From NCBI GenBank assembly GCA_017500825.1, contig JAFVYB010000111.1:1-64000 (forward strand): a stretch of DNA of 64,000 bases, in the 5' to 3' direction. The translations under genes were made by a program, and so were the position numbers. The DNA comes from Myxococcaceae bacterium (lineage in GTDB: Bacteria > Myxococcota > Myxococcia > Myxococcales > UBA5297). A model generated the notes under the pieces. The model was given only the letters and a program-made list of their open reading frames with translations. It was not told the DNA's origin and made no database searches. Positions 8,082 to 16,366 of this stretch are shown one piece after another. Position 1 is the first letter of the stretch; every line of letters begins with the position of its first letter.

Positions 8082-9509
8082 TCAGCCGATGAAGATGTTT
8101 TCCTGGGCGGGGCGGTAGCGGGCGAGGGAGGCGTTCCCGCGCAGGGAGAGGGTCGAGAAGAAGGCGAGCAGGCCGACGCGACCGATGAACATGAGGACGA
8201 TGAGGACGCATTCGCCGGCGGTGCTCAGGGGGCAGGTCAGGCCAAGGGAGAGGCCGACGGTGCTCAGGGCGCTGACAGTCTCGAAGAGGAGGGGCAGGAA
8301 GTTTTGGCGCGAGGCGGTCAGGTCGTCGCCGCAGCCCTGCTCGGTGAAGCCGAGGATGAAGACGACGGCGGAGAGGATGAAGAAGGCGATGAGGACGATC
8401 GAGGCGGCGCGCTGGACGATGGAGTCGGGGATGGCGCGGTCGAAGAGGCTGACGTAGCGGCGCCCGCGGATGCGCGCCACGGCCTGGGCCACGAGCACGG
8501 CGAAGGTGGTCGTCTTGATGCCGCTGGCGGTCGAGCCGGGCGAGCCGCCGATGAACATGAGGAGGATCGTCAGGTAGGCGGTCTCGTTCGACACCAGGCC
8601 ATAGTTGATGGTGGCGAAACCGGCGGTGCGCGACATGGCGGACATGGCGAAGGCGTTCGTCAGCTTGTCGACGACGCTGAAGTCAGCGAGCACGCCCGAC
8701 CACTCGAAGGCGAGGAAGAAGGCGAAGCCAAGGAAGAGTAACGCGGCGGTGGTGACGCAGACGGTGAGCGTGTGGGTGGAGAAGCGCTGATGGCCGCGGA
8801 AGCCGCCGTTCTGCCACCAGCGGGTAATCTCCTCGAAGGCGAGGAAGCCGAAGCCGCCGAGGATGGCGAGCAGGCACAGGGGCAGAAGGACGAAGGGCCG
8901 CTCGGCGAAGGTGGAGAGCGAGTTGGAGTAGAGGGTCAGGCCGGCGTTGCAAAAGGCGGTGATGGCGAGGAAGACGGCGTTCCACAGCGCGTTGAGGACG
9001 CCCTCTGCGGTCCATTTTTCGATGAGCTGGGGCCAGAGGACAGCGGCGCCGACGCCTTCGAGCAAAAAGGCGAAGCGGGCGACGTTGCGGGCCAGCGAGG
9101 AGACGCCCTTGTTGCGCGTGCGGCCTTCGAGCGAGGTGCTGGTGAGCAGTTCGCTGCGCAGCGACAGGCGGTGGCCGAGCGCGCCGATGATGAGGGTGGA
9201 AAAGGTGAAGAACCCGAGGCCGCCCAGCTGGATGAAGAGGAGAATCCACAGCTGCCCGAAAAAGGTGAATTCCTCGGTGATGTCGAACACCGTCAGCCCG
9301 GTCAGGCAGACCGAATGGGCCATGGTGAACAGGGCTTCGAAAAATGGATGGCGCTCGTGGACGTAAAGGCCTGGCAAAAGCATCAGACCCGCAGTGCCCA
9401 GCGCGATGAGGAGCGCGAAGCTGGCGACAAAAAGCCCTGGCAGCGACAGGCTGCGCCACCAGAGGCGAATCCGCTGAATGGGATTGAGCCGGTATTTCCA
9501 GATTCTCAT
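8082..9509 (-). CDS. trkH: TrkH/KtrB-family potassium transporter, channel subunit
   Basis: 475 aa. An inner-membrane K+ uptake channel made of four repeated membrane-pore-membrane units. All four selectivity-filter segments can be read: TGLTV (near residue 73), CNAGLTL, TAGFATI and STVGLSLG. The third repeat is followed by the family-typical GGSPGSTASGIKTTT. The length is normal and no frameshift is seen. The N-terminus MRIWKYRLNPIQRI is basic before the first membrane helix, supporting this start. The cytoplasmic NAD-binding regulator (TrkA or KtrA) that gates such channels is not next to it, so it must be elsewhere. It is transcribed toward the TolC-like gene, which lies about 300 bp further on the same strand. 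Choice between the TrkH and KtrB subfamilies is not certain. Confidence 0.93.
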   Translation of the reverse strand: MRIWKYRLNPIQRIRLWWRSLSLPGLFVASFALLIALGTAGLMLLPGLYVHERHPFFEALFTMAHSVCLTGLTVFDITEEFTFFGQLWILLFIQLGGLGFFTFSTLIIGALGHRLSLRSELLTSTSLEGRTRNKGVSSLARNVARFAFLLEGVGAAVLWPQLIEKWTAEGVLNALWNAVFLAITAFCNAGLTLYSNSLSTFAERPFVLLPLCLLAILGGFGFLAFEEITRWWQNGGFRGHQRFSTHTLTVCVTTAALLFLGFAFFLAFEWSGVLADFSVVDKLTNAFAMSAMSRTAGFATINYGLVSNETAYLTILLMFIGGSPGSTASGIKTTTFAVLVAQAVARIRGRRYVSLFDRAIPDSIVQRAASIVLIAFFILSAVVFILGFTEQGCGDDLTASRQNFLPLLFETVSALSTVGLSLGLTCPLSTAGECVLIVLMFIGRVGLLAFFSTLSLRGNASLARYRPAQENIFIG

Positions 9510-9821
9510 GAGGGCGCGCGCCTTTAGCGATCCAATTTTATGAAGGCAAGCGGAACAGATCCGCGAAAAACAATAAAAACAAACACCGCCGCGCTGATTT
9601 ATCTGTCGACGTTCAACACGCCGATTTAATTTATTTATTCAATCGTCGCGCGAACACATCAGACACGCACCAGCGAACAGGCCGCCCCAAAACATCTGAA
9701 TTAAAATCCCCGAATTGGCGCTGGAAATTTCCCTGTTTTATCGGCAGTTCACGCGCGTTTTTATTTTGGAAATGGCGGACAAAAATCCCGGACAAAACAA
9801 AGACCAAGGCGCGGAGAAGCG
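9510..9821. other. Divergent intergenic region, trkH / tlpA-like
   Basis: 312 bp between two divergently transcribed genes, so promoters for both should lie here. The sequence is A+C-rich and poor in G and T on the + strand. No clear -35/-10 pair, tRNA or small gene is seen. Confidence 0.5.
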
Positions 9822-10466
9822 ATGCACGCGGTGACAGACGACCAGAGACAAGAAGCGACTGAGAACGCGAACCTGTGTTTCTTTGGGCGGCGCGTTCCGA
9901 ATGGTCTCCCGCAGCGCCACGCGGATGGTCTCACGCAACGCCCTTGGGCCCGCCTGTGGATGGGCGCTCTTGTGGCCGCGATTTTGACCCTTCAGGGCTG
10001 CGCTTCGAGCGGGCCCGCTGTCCGTGGCGACAATCTGCGCGGCATGGTGCTCTCGGACGCGGAGGGGCGGGCATTCATGCTGGGCGATGGACGCGGCCAG
10101 GTGCGCCTGATCCACTTCTTCGCCACCTGGTGCTTCACCTGCCTCATCGAGACGCCGGTCCTCGAACAGCTCTCGCGCGAATTTGCCCCCTGCGGCCTGT
10201 CGATCATCGGCGTTGGCATGGACCTCGAAGGCGCCGCGGTGCTCGCCCCGTTTGTCCAGATGCATGGCCTCGACTTTCCCGTGCTCGTCCCCAACGCGTC
10301 GCTGCGCGAGGGCAAGAGCGCCTTTGGTCCCATCCGCCAGCTGCCGACGACGTTTCTCTTCGACCGCGACGGCGCGCTCGTCGAACGATGGGAAGGCCCG
10401 GCCGAGCCAGCCAGACTGCGCGCGCTCGTCCAAAAGGTGCTCGGCGACTGCCCTGCCGACAAATAA
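9822..10466 (+). CDS. TlpA-like thioredoxin-fold lipoprotein
   Basis: 214 aa. A predicted envelope-anchored thiol-disulfide protein. A hydrophobic segment (residues about 47-58) ends in the lipobox LQGC (Cys60), followed by a redoxin domain. The active site is WCFTC within HFFATWCFTC, the fold has FPVLVPN, and the cis-proline segment is LPTTFLFDRDGALV. Family members reduce or isomerise periplasmic disulfides, for example in cytochrome c maturation. The N-terminal extension before the membrane segment is unusually long for a lipoprotein and contains an imperfect 24-bp duplication (9901-9948), so the true start may be internal; the ATG at 9960 would leave only 13 residues before the lipobox and no basic n-region. 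No cytochrome genes are nearby. Confidence 0.8.
   Translation: MHAVTDDQRQEATENANLCFFGRRVPNGLPQRHADGLTQRPWARLWMGALVAAILTLQGCASSGPAVRGDNLRGMVLSDAEGRAFMLGDGRGQVRLIHFFATWCFTCLIETPVLEQLSREFAPCGLSIIGVGMDLEGAAVLAPFVQMHGLDFPVLVPNASLREGKSAFGPIRQLPTTFLFDRDGALVERWEGPAEPARLRALVQKVLGDCPADK
9901..9948 (+). repeat. Imperfect 24-bp tandem duplication in the tlpA-like N-terminus
   Basis: Two adjacent 24-bp units (9901-9924 and 9925-9948) both begin ATGGTCTC and share CGCARCGCC. The period is in frame and adds eight residues to the region before the lipobox. It may simply be a slippage duplication. Confidence 0.5.
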
Positions 10467-10944
10467 ATCAAATCCATCAACAGACAGACGCCGGAACAAA
10501 TCGCGAAAGGCGCGTTCAGCGATAACATCGAACAAACAAATCCGCACTCAACACAAAAAACGCCCTCGAAATAAAAATACACAATCAATAAACCGCATTT
10601 ATCTCTGCGAATACGACAAAACTGGAACGCTAAAAAAACAAAACGCATTCAATTCATTTTCGGGGCGATCGCGCTGGCCTGTCCGGCGCGCGGAAATTCG
10701 AGATTCCACCCCCGCTCCGGCGCGCGAAATCGCGAAATACCCGAGGCGATCCGGGCGTTCGCGGACCGTGTTTGTCGCGGCCTTTCAGGCATTGCCAATC
10801 CGGGGGGTTTGGTGCTAAGGGGCGGCGCTTTTTGGGGGCCAATGTCTTACATTGTTGCCACTGTAGTCCAAGGTGCAACTTTCTGACATCCTGCGGCCCG
10901 GTTTCGCTCCATTCACCAGAGTTTGTTTCGATGATGAGGATGTC
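10467..10944. other. Intergenic region before the PfkB kinase
   Basis: 478 bp without a supported gene. From 10467 to about 10660 the + strand is A+C-rich and very poor in T and G; GC-rich sequence follows. A short perfect inverted repeat, CAATGT-CTT-ACATTG (10840-10854), lies about 90 bp before the kinase start and could be an operator. There is no clear sigma-70 promoter. Confidence 0.45.
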
Positions 10945-11907
10945 ATGAGTGTGCTCGTGGTCGGTTCTGTGGCGCTCGACACGGTGGAGACGCCGTTTGG
11001 GGCCCGGGAGGAGGTCCTGGGAGGCTCGGCGACCTACTTCTCGATGGCGGCGTCGTATTTCACGCCGGTCCAAGTCGTGGGCGTGGTGGGGCGCGACTTT
11101 CCCGAGCGCCATTTCGATCTCCTCAAGAGCCGTCGCGTGGACCTCGACGGGCTGACACGCGCCGAGGGGCGGACGTTTCGCTGGCGCGGGCGCTACTGCA
11201 ACCAGATGAACGAGGCGCAGACGCTCGACACCGAACTCAATGTCTTTGAGCAGTTCAACCCGGTCCTGCCCGCCTCCTTTGTCGACGCGCCGTTTGTCTT
11301 TTTGGGCAACATCGACCCCACGCTGCAGTGCCGCGTGCTCGATCAAATCGCGCATCCGCGACTGGTGGCGGCCGACACGATGAATTTCTGGATCAACCGC
11401 AAGGCAGAGGCGCTGCGGGAGACGCTGGCGCGCATCGACCTGCTCTTTGTCAACGACGCCGAAGCGCGATCGCTGAGCGGTGAGACGAGCACGGTGCGCG
11501 CCGCCAGACAGATCCTGCGCATGGGGCCGCGCGTCGTGGTGATCAAACGCGGCGAATACGGCGCCCTCTTGCTCGACGAACAGGGTTTCTTCGCCGTGCC
11601 CGCCTTCCCCACGGCCGATGTCCGCGATCCGACTGGCGCGGGCGATTCGTTCGCGGGTGGGTTTATGGGCTTCCTCGCGCGCGTTGGCGAAGTGACGCCG
11701 AGCACCCTCCGGCAGGCCGTGGCCATGGGCACGCTCCTGGCGTCGTTCACCGTCGAGGGGTTCAGTCTGGAGCGGCTGAGCGACGTGACGCCGACCCAGC
11801 TTTTGGAGCGCTTCAACCGCCTGCGCGCGATGACCAGCCTGGAGCCGCTGCCCGACGACTTGGCGATTTTTGAAGACGCCTGCGCCGCGCGACTGCTCGA
11901 AGGCTGA
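10945..11907 (+). CDS. PfkB-family sugar (ribokinase-like) kinase
   Basis: 320 aa. Phosphorylates a sugar or nucleoside hydroxyl with ATP; the substrate cannot be told from the sequence. The N-terminal strand MSVLVVGSVALDTVETPFG begins the ribokinase fold. The first family signature lies around GGSATYFSMAA, and the second is DPTGAGDSFAGGF near residue 230, containing the catalytic Asp of the GAGD anion hole. An ATP-site strand, VVVIKRGEYGALL, precedes it. The frame is open from 10873, but the ATG at 10945 has GAGGA just upstream and gives the usual family length. Related proteins are often annotated as sugar kinases or adenosine-kinase-like. The gene stands alone on the + strand, with a PilZ gene beginning 88 bp after its stop. 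Confidence 0.88.
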   Translation: MSVLVVGSVALDTVETPFGAREEVLGGSATYFSMAASYFTPVQVVGVVGRDFPERHFDLLKSRRVDLDGLTRAEGRTFRWRGRYCNQMNEAQTLDTELNVFEQFNPVLPASFVDAPFVFLGNIDPTLQCRVLDQIAHPRLVAADTMNFWINRKAEALRETLARIDLLFVNDAEARSLSGETSTVRAARQILRMGPRVVVIKRGEYGALLLDEQGFFAVPAFPTADVRDPTGAGDSFAGGFMGFLARVGEVTPSTLRQAVAMGTLLASFTVEGFSLERLSDVTPTQLLERFNRLRAMTSLEPLPDDLAIFEDACAARLLEG

Positions 11908-11995
11908 CTCGCAACGCGCGAGCGAGTTCCGCATCCGACACCGCCGCCCCGGTTCAGAGAGGCAAGCACCGACGCCAACCAAGAGGCACTCACGC

Positions 11996-12376
11996 ATGGT
12001 CGAGGAGTTCCCCGCGATGTTTCCCGCAACGTTCAAAGAAGCGCGACAACACCCGAGAGTCGAACACAACGGCCGCTGCTGGCTGGAATCGGGGAAAGTC
12101 ACGCTCTACGCGCCGCTCGGCAACGTGTCCGAAGGTGGCGCCTTTCTGCGAACGGGCGTGCCACTCGCGCCGGGGGATCGCGCCAGACTGCGCTTTCAGC
12201 TGGACGAGCGCGTGGGGGCGCCGCTGGAGGTGGAGGCAGTCGTCGTCTGGAAGCGGGAGCTCGACGAAGCCTGTGGCGGCTCTCTGCCGGGGATGGGGCT
12301 TCGGTTTGTCGCATTGGGCGAGCTGGAAACGCGCACTGTTCGCGGTTTTGTCGCGCACCGGCTCAAGCCCTCCTGA
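11996..12376 (+). CDS. PilZ-domain protein (predicted c-di-GMP receptor)
   Basis: 126 aa from the chosen ATG (the frame is open from 11870, which would overlap the upstream kinase). A single PilZ domain: the RxxxR-type segment ARQHPRVEHNGRCWL is followed by the NVSEGGAFL motif (D/NxSxxG), the two signatures that bind cyclic di-GMP. The rest is a short beta-barrel ending in GMGLRFVALGE. Stand-alone PilZ proteins of this size act as adaptors controlling motility, pili or polysaccharide. The spacing within the first motif (RQHPR) is one residue short of some consensus versions or begins at an adjacent Arg, so nucleotide binding should be viewed as likely rather than proven. AGAGG upstream supports 11996. 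Confidence 0.82.
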   Translation: MVEEFPAMFPATFKEARQHPRVEHNGRCWLESGKVTLYAPLGNVSEGGAFLRTGVPLAPGDRARLRFQLDERVGAPLEVEAVVVWKRELDEACGGSLPGMGLRFVALGELETRTVRGFVAHRLKPS

Positions 12377-12469
12377 GCTCGACGCCTCTCTGAAGGCAGT
12401 CGTCTGAATCAGGCCCGCGCCTTGGACGCCGCCTGGGACGCCGCTTTGGGTCGACGCGCCCCCAAGGAT

Positions 12470-13108
12470 TCACAGGCCGATGGCGCCCGGCGTTTGTTCG
12501 GCCGCCGTCCGCCCGTTCTCTGTTCGAGACAGCGACTCGATGAGCGACTCGATCTCCTGCCGCGCCATGCCCCAGGCCTTGAGGCCCGCGCGATCGATGG
12601 TCAGTGGCGTCGAGGAAAACAGGGCGATGGCGAGGACGATGGCGCCCGGCGCTGTGAGAACGCGCGTCCCCGAAGGCATTCTCACGTGAAGGCTGCCGCG
12701 CGAATTCAGGGGTTGAGGCGTTTCGATCCGCACCTTTTCCAGGCGTCCGCCCAGGGCGTCGATGAGCGCGAGGAGCACCCCGTCGGCGGTGAAGGCCGGG
12801 CTTTGGTCCGCCTCTGCGTCCGATTGATGGAGCGCCTCGACGAGCGCCTCAGCCTCGAAGGGATGGATGAAGACGGGCAGCAGTGGCTCGCCAGAGGCCG
12901 GGGCCAAAAGAACGGCGCATGGTCCCTCGGGTGGTTGGATGATGGCTCTGGGCGTCACCTCGACCTCGGCCGCATCGGGCGCGACTTGCTCACTGGCCGC
13001 GCCTGTCAACGCGCCAACGCCGTGCGCCCAAAAGCGCGGAACACTGACGGCGACTCCAAAGGCGAGCGCCGCACACGACACCACCAACAGACCGCGCATA
13101 GCCGCCAC
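12470..13108 (-). CDS. Exported bifunctional-nuclease (BFN/DUF151) domain protein
   Basis: 212 aa. An N-terminal hydrophobic segment (MRGLLVVSCAALAFGVAVSV) looks like a signal peptide or membrane anchor. Residues about 60-175 match the DUF151/BFN fold: a strand ending in LPVFIHPFEAEALVEAL, then LIDALGGRLEKVRI, a strand with LHVRM, and the closing helix GAIVLAIALFSSTPL. Cytoplasmic BFN proteins have nuclease activity in plants and are widespread in bacteria. The helix usually reads RPSDAIALAL; here the Arg/Ser/Asp positions are TAPGAIVLAI, so the expected acidic residue is missing. With the signal peptide, this suggests a periplasmic, possibly non-catalytic member. It stands alone, convergent with the PilZ gene. 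Confidence 0.7.
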   Translation of the reverse strand: MAAMRGLLVVSCAALAFGVAVSVPRFWAHGVGALTGAASEQVAPDAAEVEVTPRAIIQPPEGPCAVLLAPASGEPLLPVFIHPFEAEALVEALHQSDAEADQSPAFTADGVLLALIDALGGRLEKVRIETPQPLNSRGSLHVRMPSGTRVLTAPGAIVLAIALFSSTPLTIDRAGLKAWGMARQEIESLIESLSRTENGRTAAEQTPGAIGL

Positions 13109-13239
13109 CTCCGCCCGCCCCGCCCATATCCCTCTGCAAAACTAGTCATCGCCCGACGAGGACGGCCAGGCCGGGCACCCTCTGACAGAGGCACTGAAGA
13201 AACTTGGCGTGGCGTCGGCGCGTGCTATCAGGCGCGCCC

Positions 13240-13578
13240 ATGCGAGCGGACGGAGTGAAGAGCGACGCGCCACGGGCGCTTTCGGCGCGGGAAAAAGCGC
13301 GGGCCCGGGGACTCAGGCTCATCCATGGCGGCGGTGAGGGACGCGACGCGACACTGCGCGATCGCAACGACGTGGCCCGACTGCTCGCCGCCTCCGCGGC
13401 CGACCTGCTCCTGCACCGCATCTCGACCGCCCGTGCCAGCGAGATCGAAGAACGCGTCAACCGCGCCCTCAGGCTTTTCGACCGCGCGAGAACCGAGCCC
13501 CTCGCCCGCCCCATCCTGCGGCGCGAGCTCGATCAGCTGGAGGCCATCTGGCGCGAAGGACGAGAGGCCAGGCGATAA
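13240..13578 (+). CDS. Hypothetical protein, 112 aa, charged helical
   Basis: No family is recognised. From the ATG at 13240 (the frame is open from 13204) the protein is Arg/Ala/Leu/Glu-rich with helix-forming stretches such as RNDVARLLAASAADLLLHRI and ARASEIEERVNRALRLFDRA. There is no signal peptide or membrane segment. A longer frame lies on the opposite strand but overlaps the ketoacyl-synthase gene, so this strand is preferred. It is divergent from the BFN-domain gene and 166 bp before the synthase. Whether it is truly expressed is uncertain. Confidence 0.42.
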   Translation: MRADGVKSDAPRALSAREKARARGLRLIHGGGEGRDATLRDRNDVARLLAASAADLLLHRISTARASEIEERVNRALRLFDRARTEPLARPILRRELDQLEAIWREGREARR

Positions 13579-13744
13579 GCGCGCCTTCCAGAGCCGACTG
13601 TCGCCGTTCGCTCTGCCCCGACGCGTCTGAAGGCCTGTCCGCGCGCCCGATTTCTGGCGACGCCATGTCCGAAACCTGCCCGCGAAAGATCGCCGCGCCC
13701 CGAGCCGACACGCCATCGCGCCCCCCCATGAGAGACCCGACGCC

Positions 13745-14935
13745 ATGAACCACGACCACGCCAGCGCGCCATTCTTTGGTCCCCGCCCGCTGCCCATCAC
13801 GGCCTTTGCCCTGACCAACGCCCTCGGACGCACGACGGACGAAGTGCTCGACGCCCTGTTCGCCGGGAGGACGGGCCTTGCGCCCTGCCGCCTTCCCCTG
13901 CCCTTCCCGACTTTTGTCGGCGAGGTGGCGGGCGAACTCGACGCGGTCCATCCCAAGGCCTTTGACAGCAGAGCGGCGCGCATCCTCGCGCGGCCACTTC
14001 TGGAGCTCTCGGACGCCATCGCGCGGGCCATCGAGCGCTGGGGCGCGCGTCGCGTCGGTCTTGTCCTGGGCACGAGCACGGGCGGCATCGCCGAGACCGA
14101 GGCCGCGTTCGAGGCATTCTCGCAAACTGGCGCGCTTCCCACGGACTTCGACTTCGAGCGCCAACACGCCTTTCACGGACTCGTCGAGTTCGCCCGCCTG
14201 AACACGGGCATCGCGGGCCCCTCGTTCGCCCTGTCCACTGCCTGTTCATCGAGCGGCAAGGTCTTTGGCAGCGCGCGACGACTCATCGAAAGCGGCCTGT
14301 GCGACGCTGTCCTCGTGGGTGGGGCCGACTCGCTCTGCCAGACCACTTTGCGCGGTTTTGGCAGCCTGCAGGTCGTCTCCGCAAAGCGCTGCCGCCCCTT
14401 CTGTGCCGATCGCGACGGGCTCAACATCGGCGAAGGCGCGGCGCTGCTCCTTTTGGAACGCGAGGGCGAGTGTGAGTCGCGCCTCTACGGTGTGGGTGAA
14501 AGCGCTGACGCCCACCACATGAGCCATCCGCACCCCGAGGGCCTGGGCGCACTGGCAGCCATGCGGGGCGCGCTCGCGCAGGCGAGTCTGAAGCCCGAGG
14601 ACATCGACCACATCAACGCCCATGGCACCGGGACGCGCGCCAACGACCTCATCGAAGGCCGCGCCATCCGCCAGCTCTTCGGCAGCGCCGTGCCCGTCGT
14701 CTCGACCAAGGCCTACACCGGCCACCTTTTGGGCGCGGGCGGAGCCACCGAGGCCATCTTCGCCTGCGCCGCCATCGCGAGAGGCCGCATCCCCCAGGCG
14801 CTCGACACCGCGCCGCTCGATCCCGAACTCGACCTCTTTTTGCCTGCCCAGGCGCGCGACACGCATCCCCGCGCCGTCCTCAGCAATTCATTCGCCTTTG
14901 GCGGCAGCAACGTGAGCCTCGTCCTGGGCCGCTAG
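13745..14935 (+). CDS. Beta-ketoacyl-[ACP] synthase (FabB/FabF family)
   Basis: 396 aa. Condenses an acyl thioester with malonyl-ACP. The thiolase-fold triad is complete: nucleophile Cys167 in STACSSS, His293 in NAHGTGTRAND, and His327 in KAYTGHLLGAGG with Lys322. The C-terminus SNSFAFGGSNVSLVLG carries the usual glycine-rich loop. The length is slightly short for FabF (about 410). The N-terminus PLPITAFALTNALGRTTDEV fits the family start. No acyl carrier protein, ketoreductase or dehydratase is adjacent, so this is not part of a fab operon here. It may serve a specialised lipid or polyketide, or act as a second synthase beside one elsewhere. The GC content is high like its neighbours. Confidence 0.9.
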   Translation: MNHDHASAPFFGPRPLPITAFALTNALGRTTDEVLDALFAGRTGLAPCRLPLPFPTFVGEVAGELDAVHPKAFDSRAARILARPLLELSDAIARAIERWGARRVGLVLGTSTGGIAETEAAFEAFSQTGALPTDFDFERQHAFHGLVEFARLNTGIAGPSFALSTACSSSGKVFGSARRLIESGLCDAVLVGGADSLCQTTLRGFGSLQVVSAKRCRPFCADRDGLNIGEGAALLLLEREGECESRLYGVGESADAHHMSHPHPEGLGALAAMRGALAQASLKPEDIDHINAHGTGTRANDLIEGRAIRQLFGSAVPVVSTKAYTGHLLGAGGATEAIFACAAIARGRIPQALDTAPLDPELDLFLPAQARDTHPRAVLSNSFAFGGSNVSLVLGR

Positions 14936-15064
14936 CGACCAAAAGACAGCAAGCGCCCCGAGCCCTTCCTCCCCTCTTCCGCATTTCCCCGCGCCATTCA
15001 CCTCGACGAGCCACGCCCGCCGCGCCAAGTGTTCCGCGACGCCCAAATGTTTCTGGGCGCAACG

Positions 15065-15100
15065 CAAAAAAAGGCCCGGCGCCACAGGGGAGCCGGACCT
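15065..15100 (-). terminator. Rho-independent terminator, possibly bidirectional
   Basis: A 9-bp stem pairs 15072-15080 with 15092-15100 (one G-T-type mismatch position) around an 11-nt loop. On - it is followed by seven T. It lies 48 bp past the stop of the P-loop gene at 15148-16137 and faces the ketoacyl-synthase gene, so it may insulate both. Confidence 0.75.
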
Positions 15101-15147
15101 CTTTCAACGCGGCAAACGCGGATGGTCGCCACTTGGGCGGGAATCCA

Positions 15148-16137
15148 TCAACCGCGGGCCTTGGCCAGGCGCTGGAAGGCGTCGGACAGGCCCTTGTGCA
15201 GCGCGTCGACGTCCTCTGCCTTCCACTCGCTCTTGTCAGCGCGGACGAACGTCGTCTTGTCCTCGCGGTTATCGAAGCGGGCCACCGGCAGGAAGTAGGT
15301 CTTGCCGTGCGCCTCGATCTTCACGCAGTCCTCCTTGCCCGAGGTCTCAAGCAGGTAGGCCATGTCGTCGCAGCCGTATTCGTTCATCATCACGGCCATC
15401 GGCACGCCGTGGTTGAGCGAGAGGAAGGTCGAGGCGGCCTTGGTCGGCTTGGCGCGCTCGGTGTTCTTGCGGCGGCTCTCCTCGGGGGTGACCCAGATGT
15501 AGCAAATGCCGGCGCGCGAGAGGATCGCGTCGGAGAGCTGGCCAATCGAATACTGGTAGCCGTAGGGCGCCGCGAGGGGCATCGAGGCGCCGTCCTTGCC
15601 GCCGCGCGCGGCCTCGATGACGATCGTCTTGCCCTCGGTGTCCTGGATGGTCGCGTTCTTGTCGCGCAACAGCTCCTTGGCCTCCTCCACGAACGGCGCG
15701 GCCTTGAGCAGCTTGGCCTTGGTGTCGGCGTCCATGTTCTTGAAGGCCTCGGGGGCGCCGACCTTGGCGCGCGCGGCGTCGAAGCGATCGAGGATCCACT
15801 GGGCCGGATCTGCGATGTCGAGGTGCTTCTTGGCCATCAGGTCGTCGAAGTCCTCGTTGACGAGGTGGATCAGCGTCCCCCAGTCCTTGCCCTCCTTCAT
15901 CGGCAGGGAGTCGTCATCGAAGAAAATGCCGTCGGCCCCGATCTTCCTGAGCTCCTGGCTGATGGTCCGCATGATGTGGACGTAGGGGTAGTCGTCGAGC
16001 TGAACCGTCGGCCCCATCATGAAGTCGTCGCGGCATTTGTCGGCGGGCAACTGTCCTAAATACTTGCGGACTTCGGACTTGCCGGACGCGGGGAGGGCGA
16101 ACAGGAGGAGGACATCGATCAACTGGGACATGGGCAA
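15148..16137 (-). CDS. Unknown protein with N-terminal P-loop (LPASGKSE)
   Basis: 329 aa. I do not recognise the family by name. The N-terminus, IDVLLLFALPASGKSEVRKYL, is a beta-strand followed by a Walker A loop of the kinase type (residues about 16-22), suggesting a nucleotide-binding or phosphotransferase role. Further conserved-looking acidic clusters are VQLDDYPYVH and IFFDDDSLPM. The middle contains AAPYGYQYSIGQLSDAIL and YIWVTPEESRRKN. The C-terminal half has NHGVPMAVMMNEYGCDDMAYLL and a short domain with FLPVARFDNREDKT. There is no signal peptide or membrane helix, so it is cytoplasmic. It is a single-gene unit with its own terminator, next to phosphofructokinase on the other strand. 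Confidence 0.65.
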   Translation of the reverse strand: MPMSQLIDVLLLFALPASGKSEVRKYLGQLPADKCRDDFMMGPTVQLDDYPYVHIMRTISQELRKIGADGIFFDDDSLPMKEGKDWGTLIHLVNEDFDDLMAKKHLDIADPAQWILDRFDAARAKVGAPEAFKNMDADTKAKLLKAAPFVEEAKELLRDKNATIQDTEGKTIVIEAARGGKDGASMPLAAPYGYQYSIGQLSDAILSRAGICYIWVTPEESRRKNTERAKPTKAASTFLSLNHGVPMAVMMNEYGCDDMAYLLETSGKEDCVKIEAHGKTYFLPVARFDNREDKTTFVRADKSEWKAEDVDALHKGLSDAFQRLAKARG

Positions 16138-16366
16138 ACCTCGTCTTTGGCGTGTGAATGAAAAACCGGACTGGCGGGAGGGCCAGCCCGGAGGGGGGAA
16201 ACAGCGGCGGCCTTATAGCGCCCCGCCCGGCCGCTTCAATGCGCGATTGCCCAGGAAAAATTCGATTGAAAATTTTCGCTTTTGGGCCATGGGCGCGCGC
16301 CCTTCTCGCGGGGAGGCTCGACCGTCATCACCTCGACGGGACGCCTTCCGAACCAAGGGCCACGCC

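Noticed and set aside
13228-14142. 304-residue - strand frame across the start of the ketoacyl synthase
   Set aside because: It would overlap the N-terminal part of a clear enzyme and has no domain.
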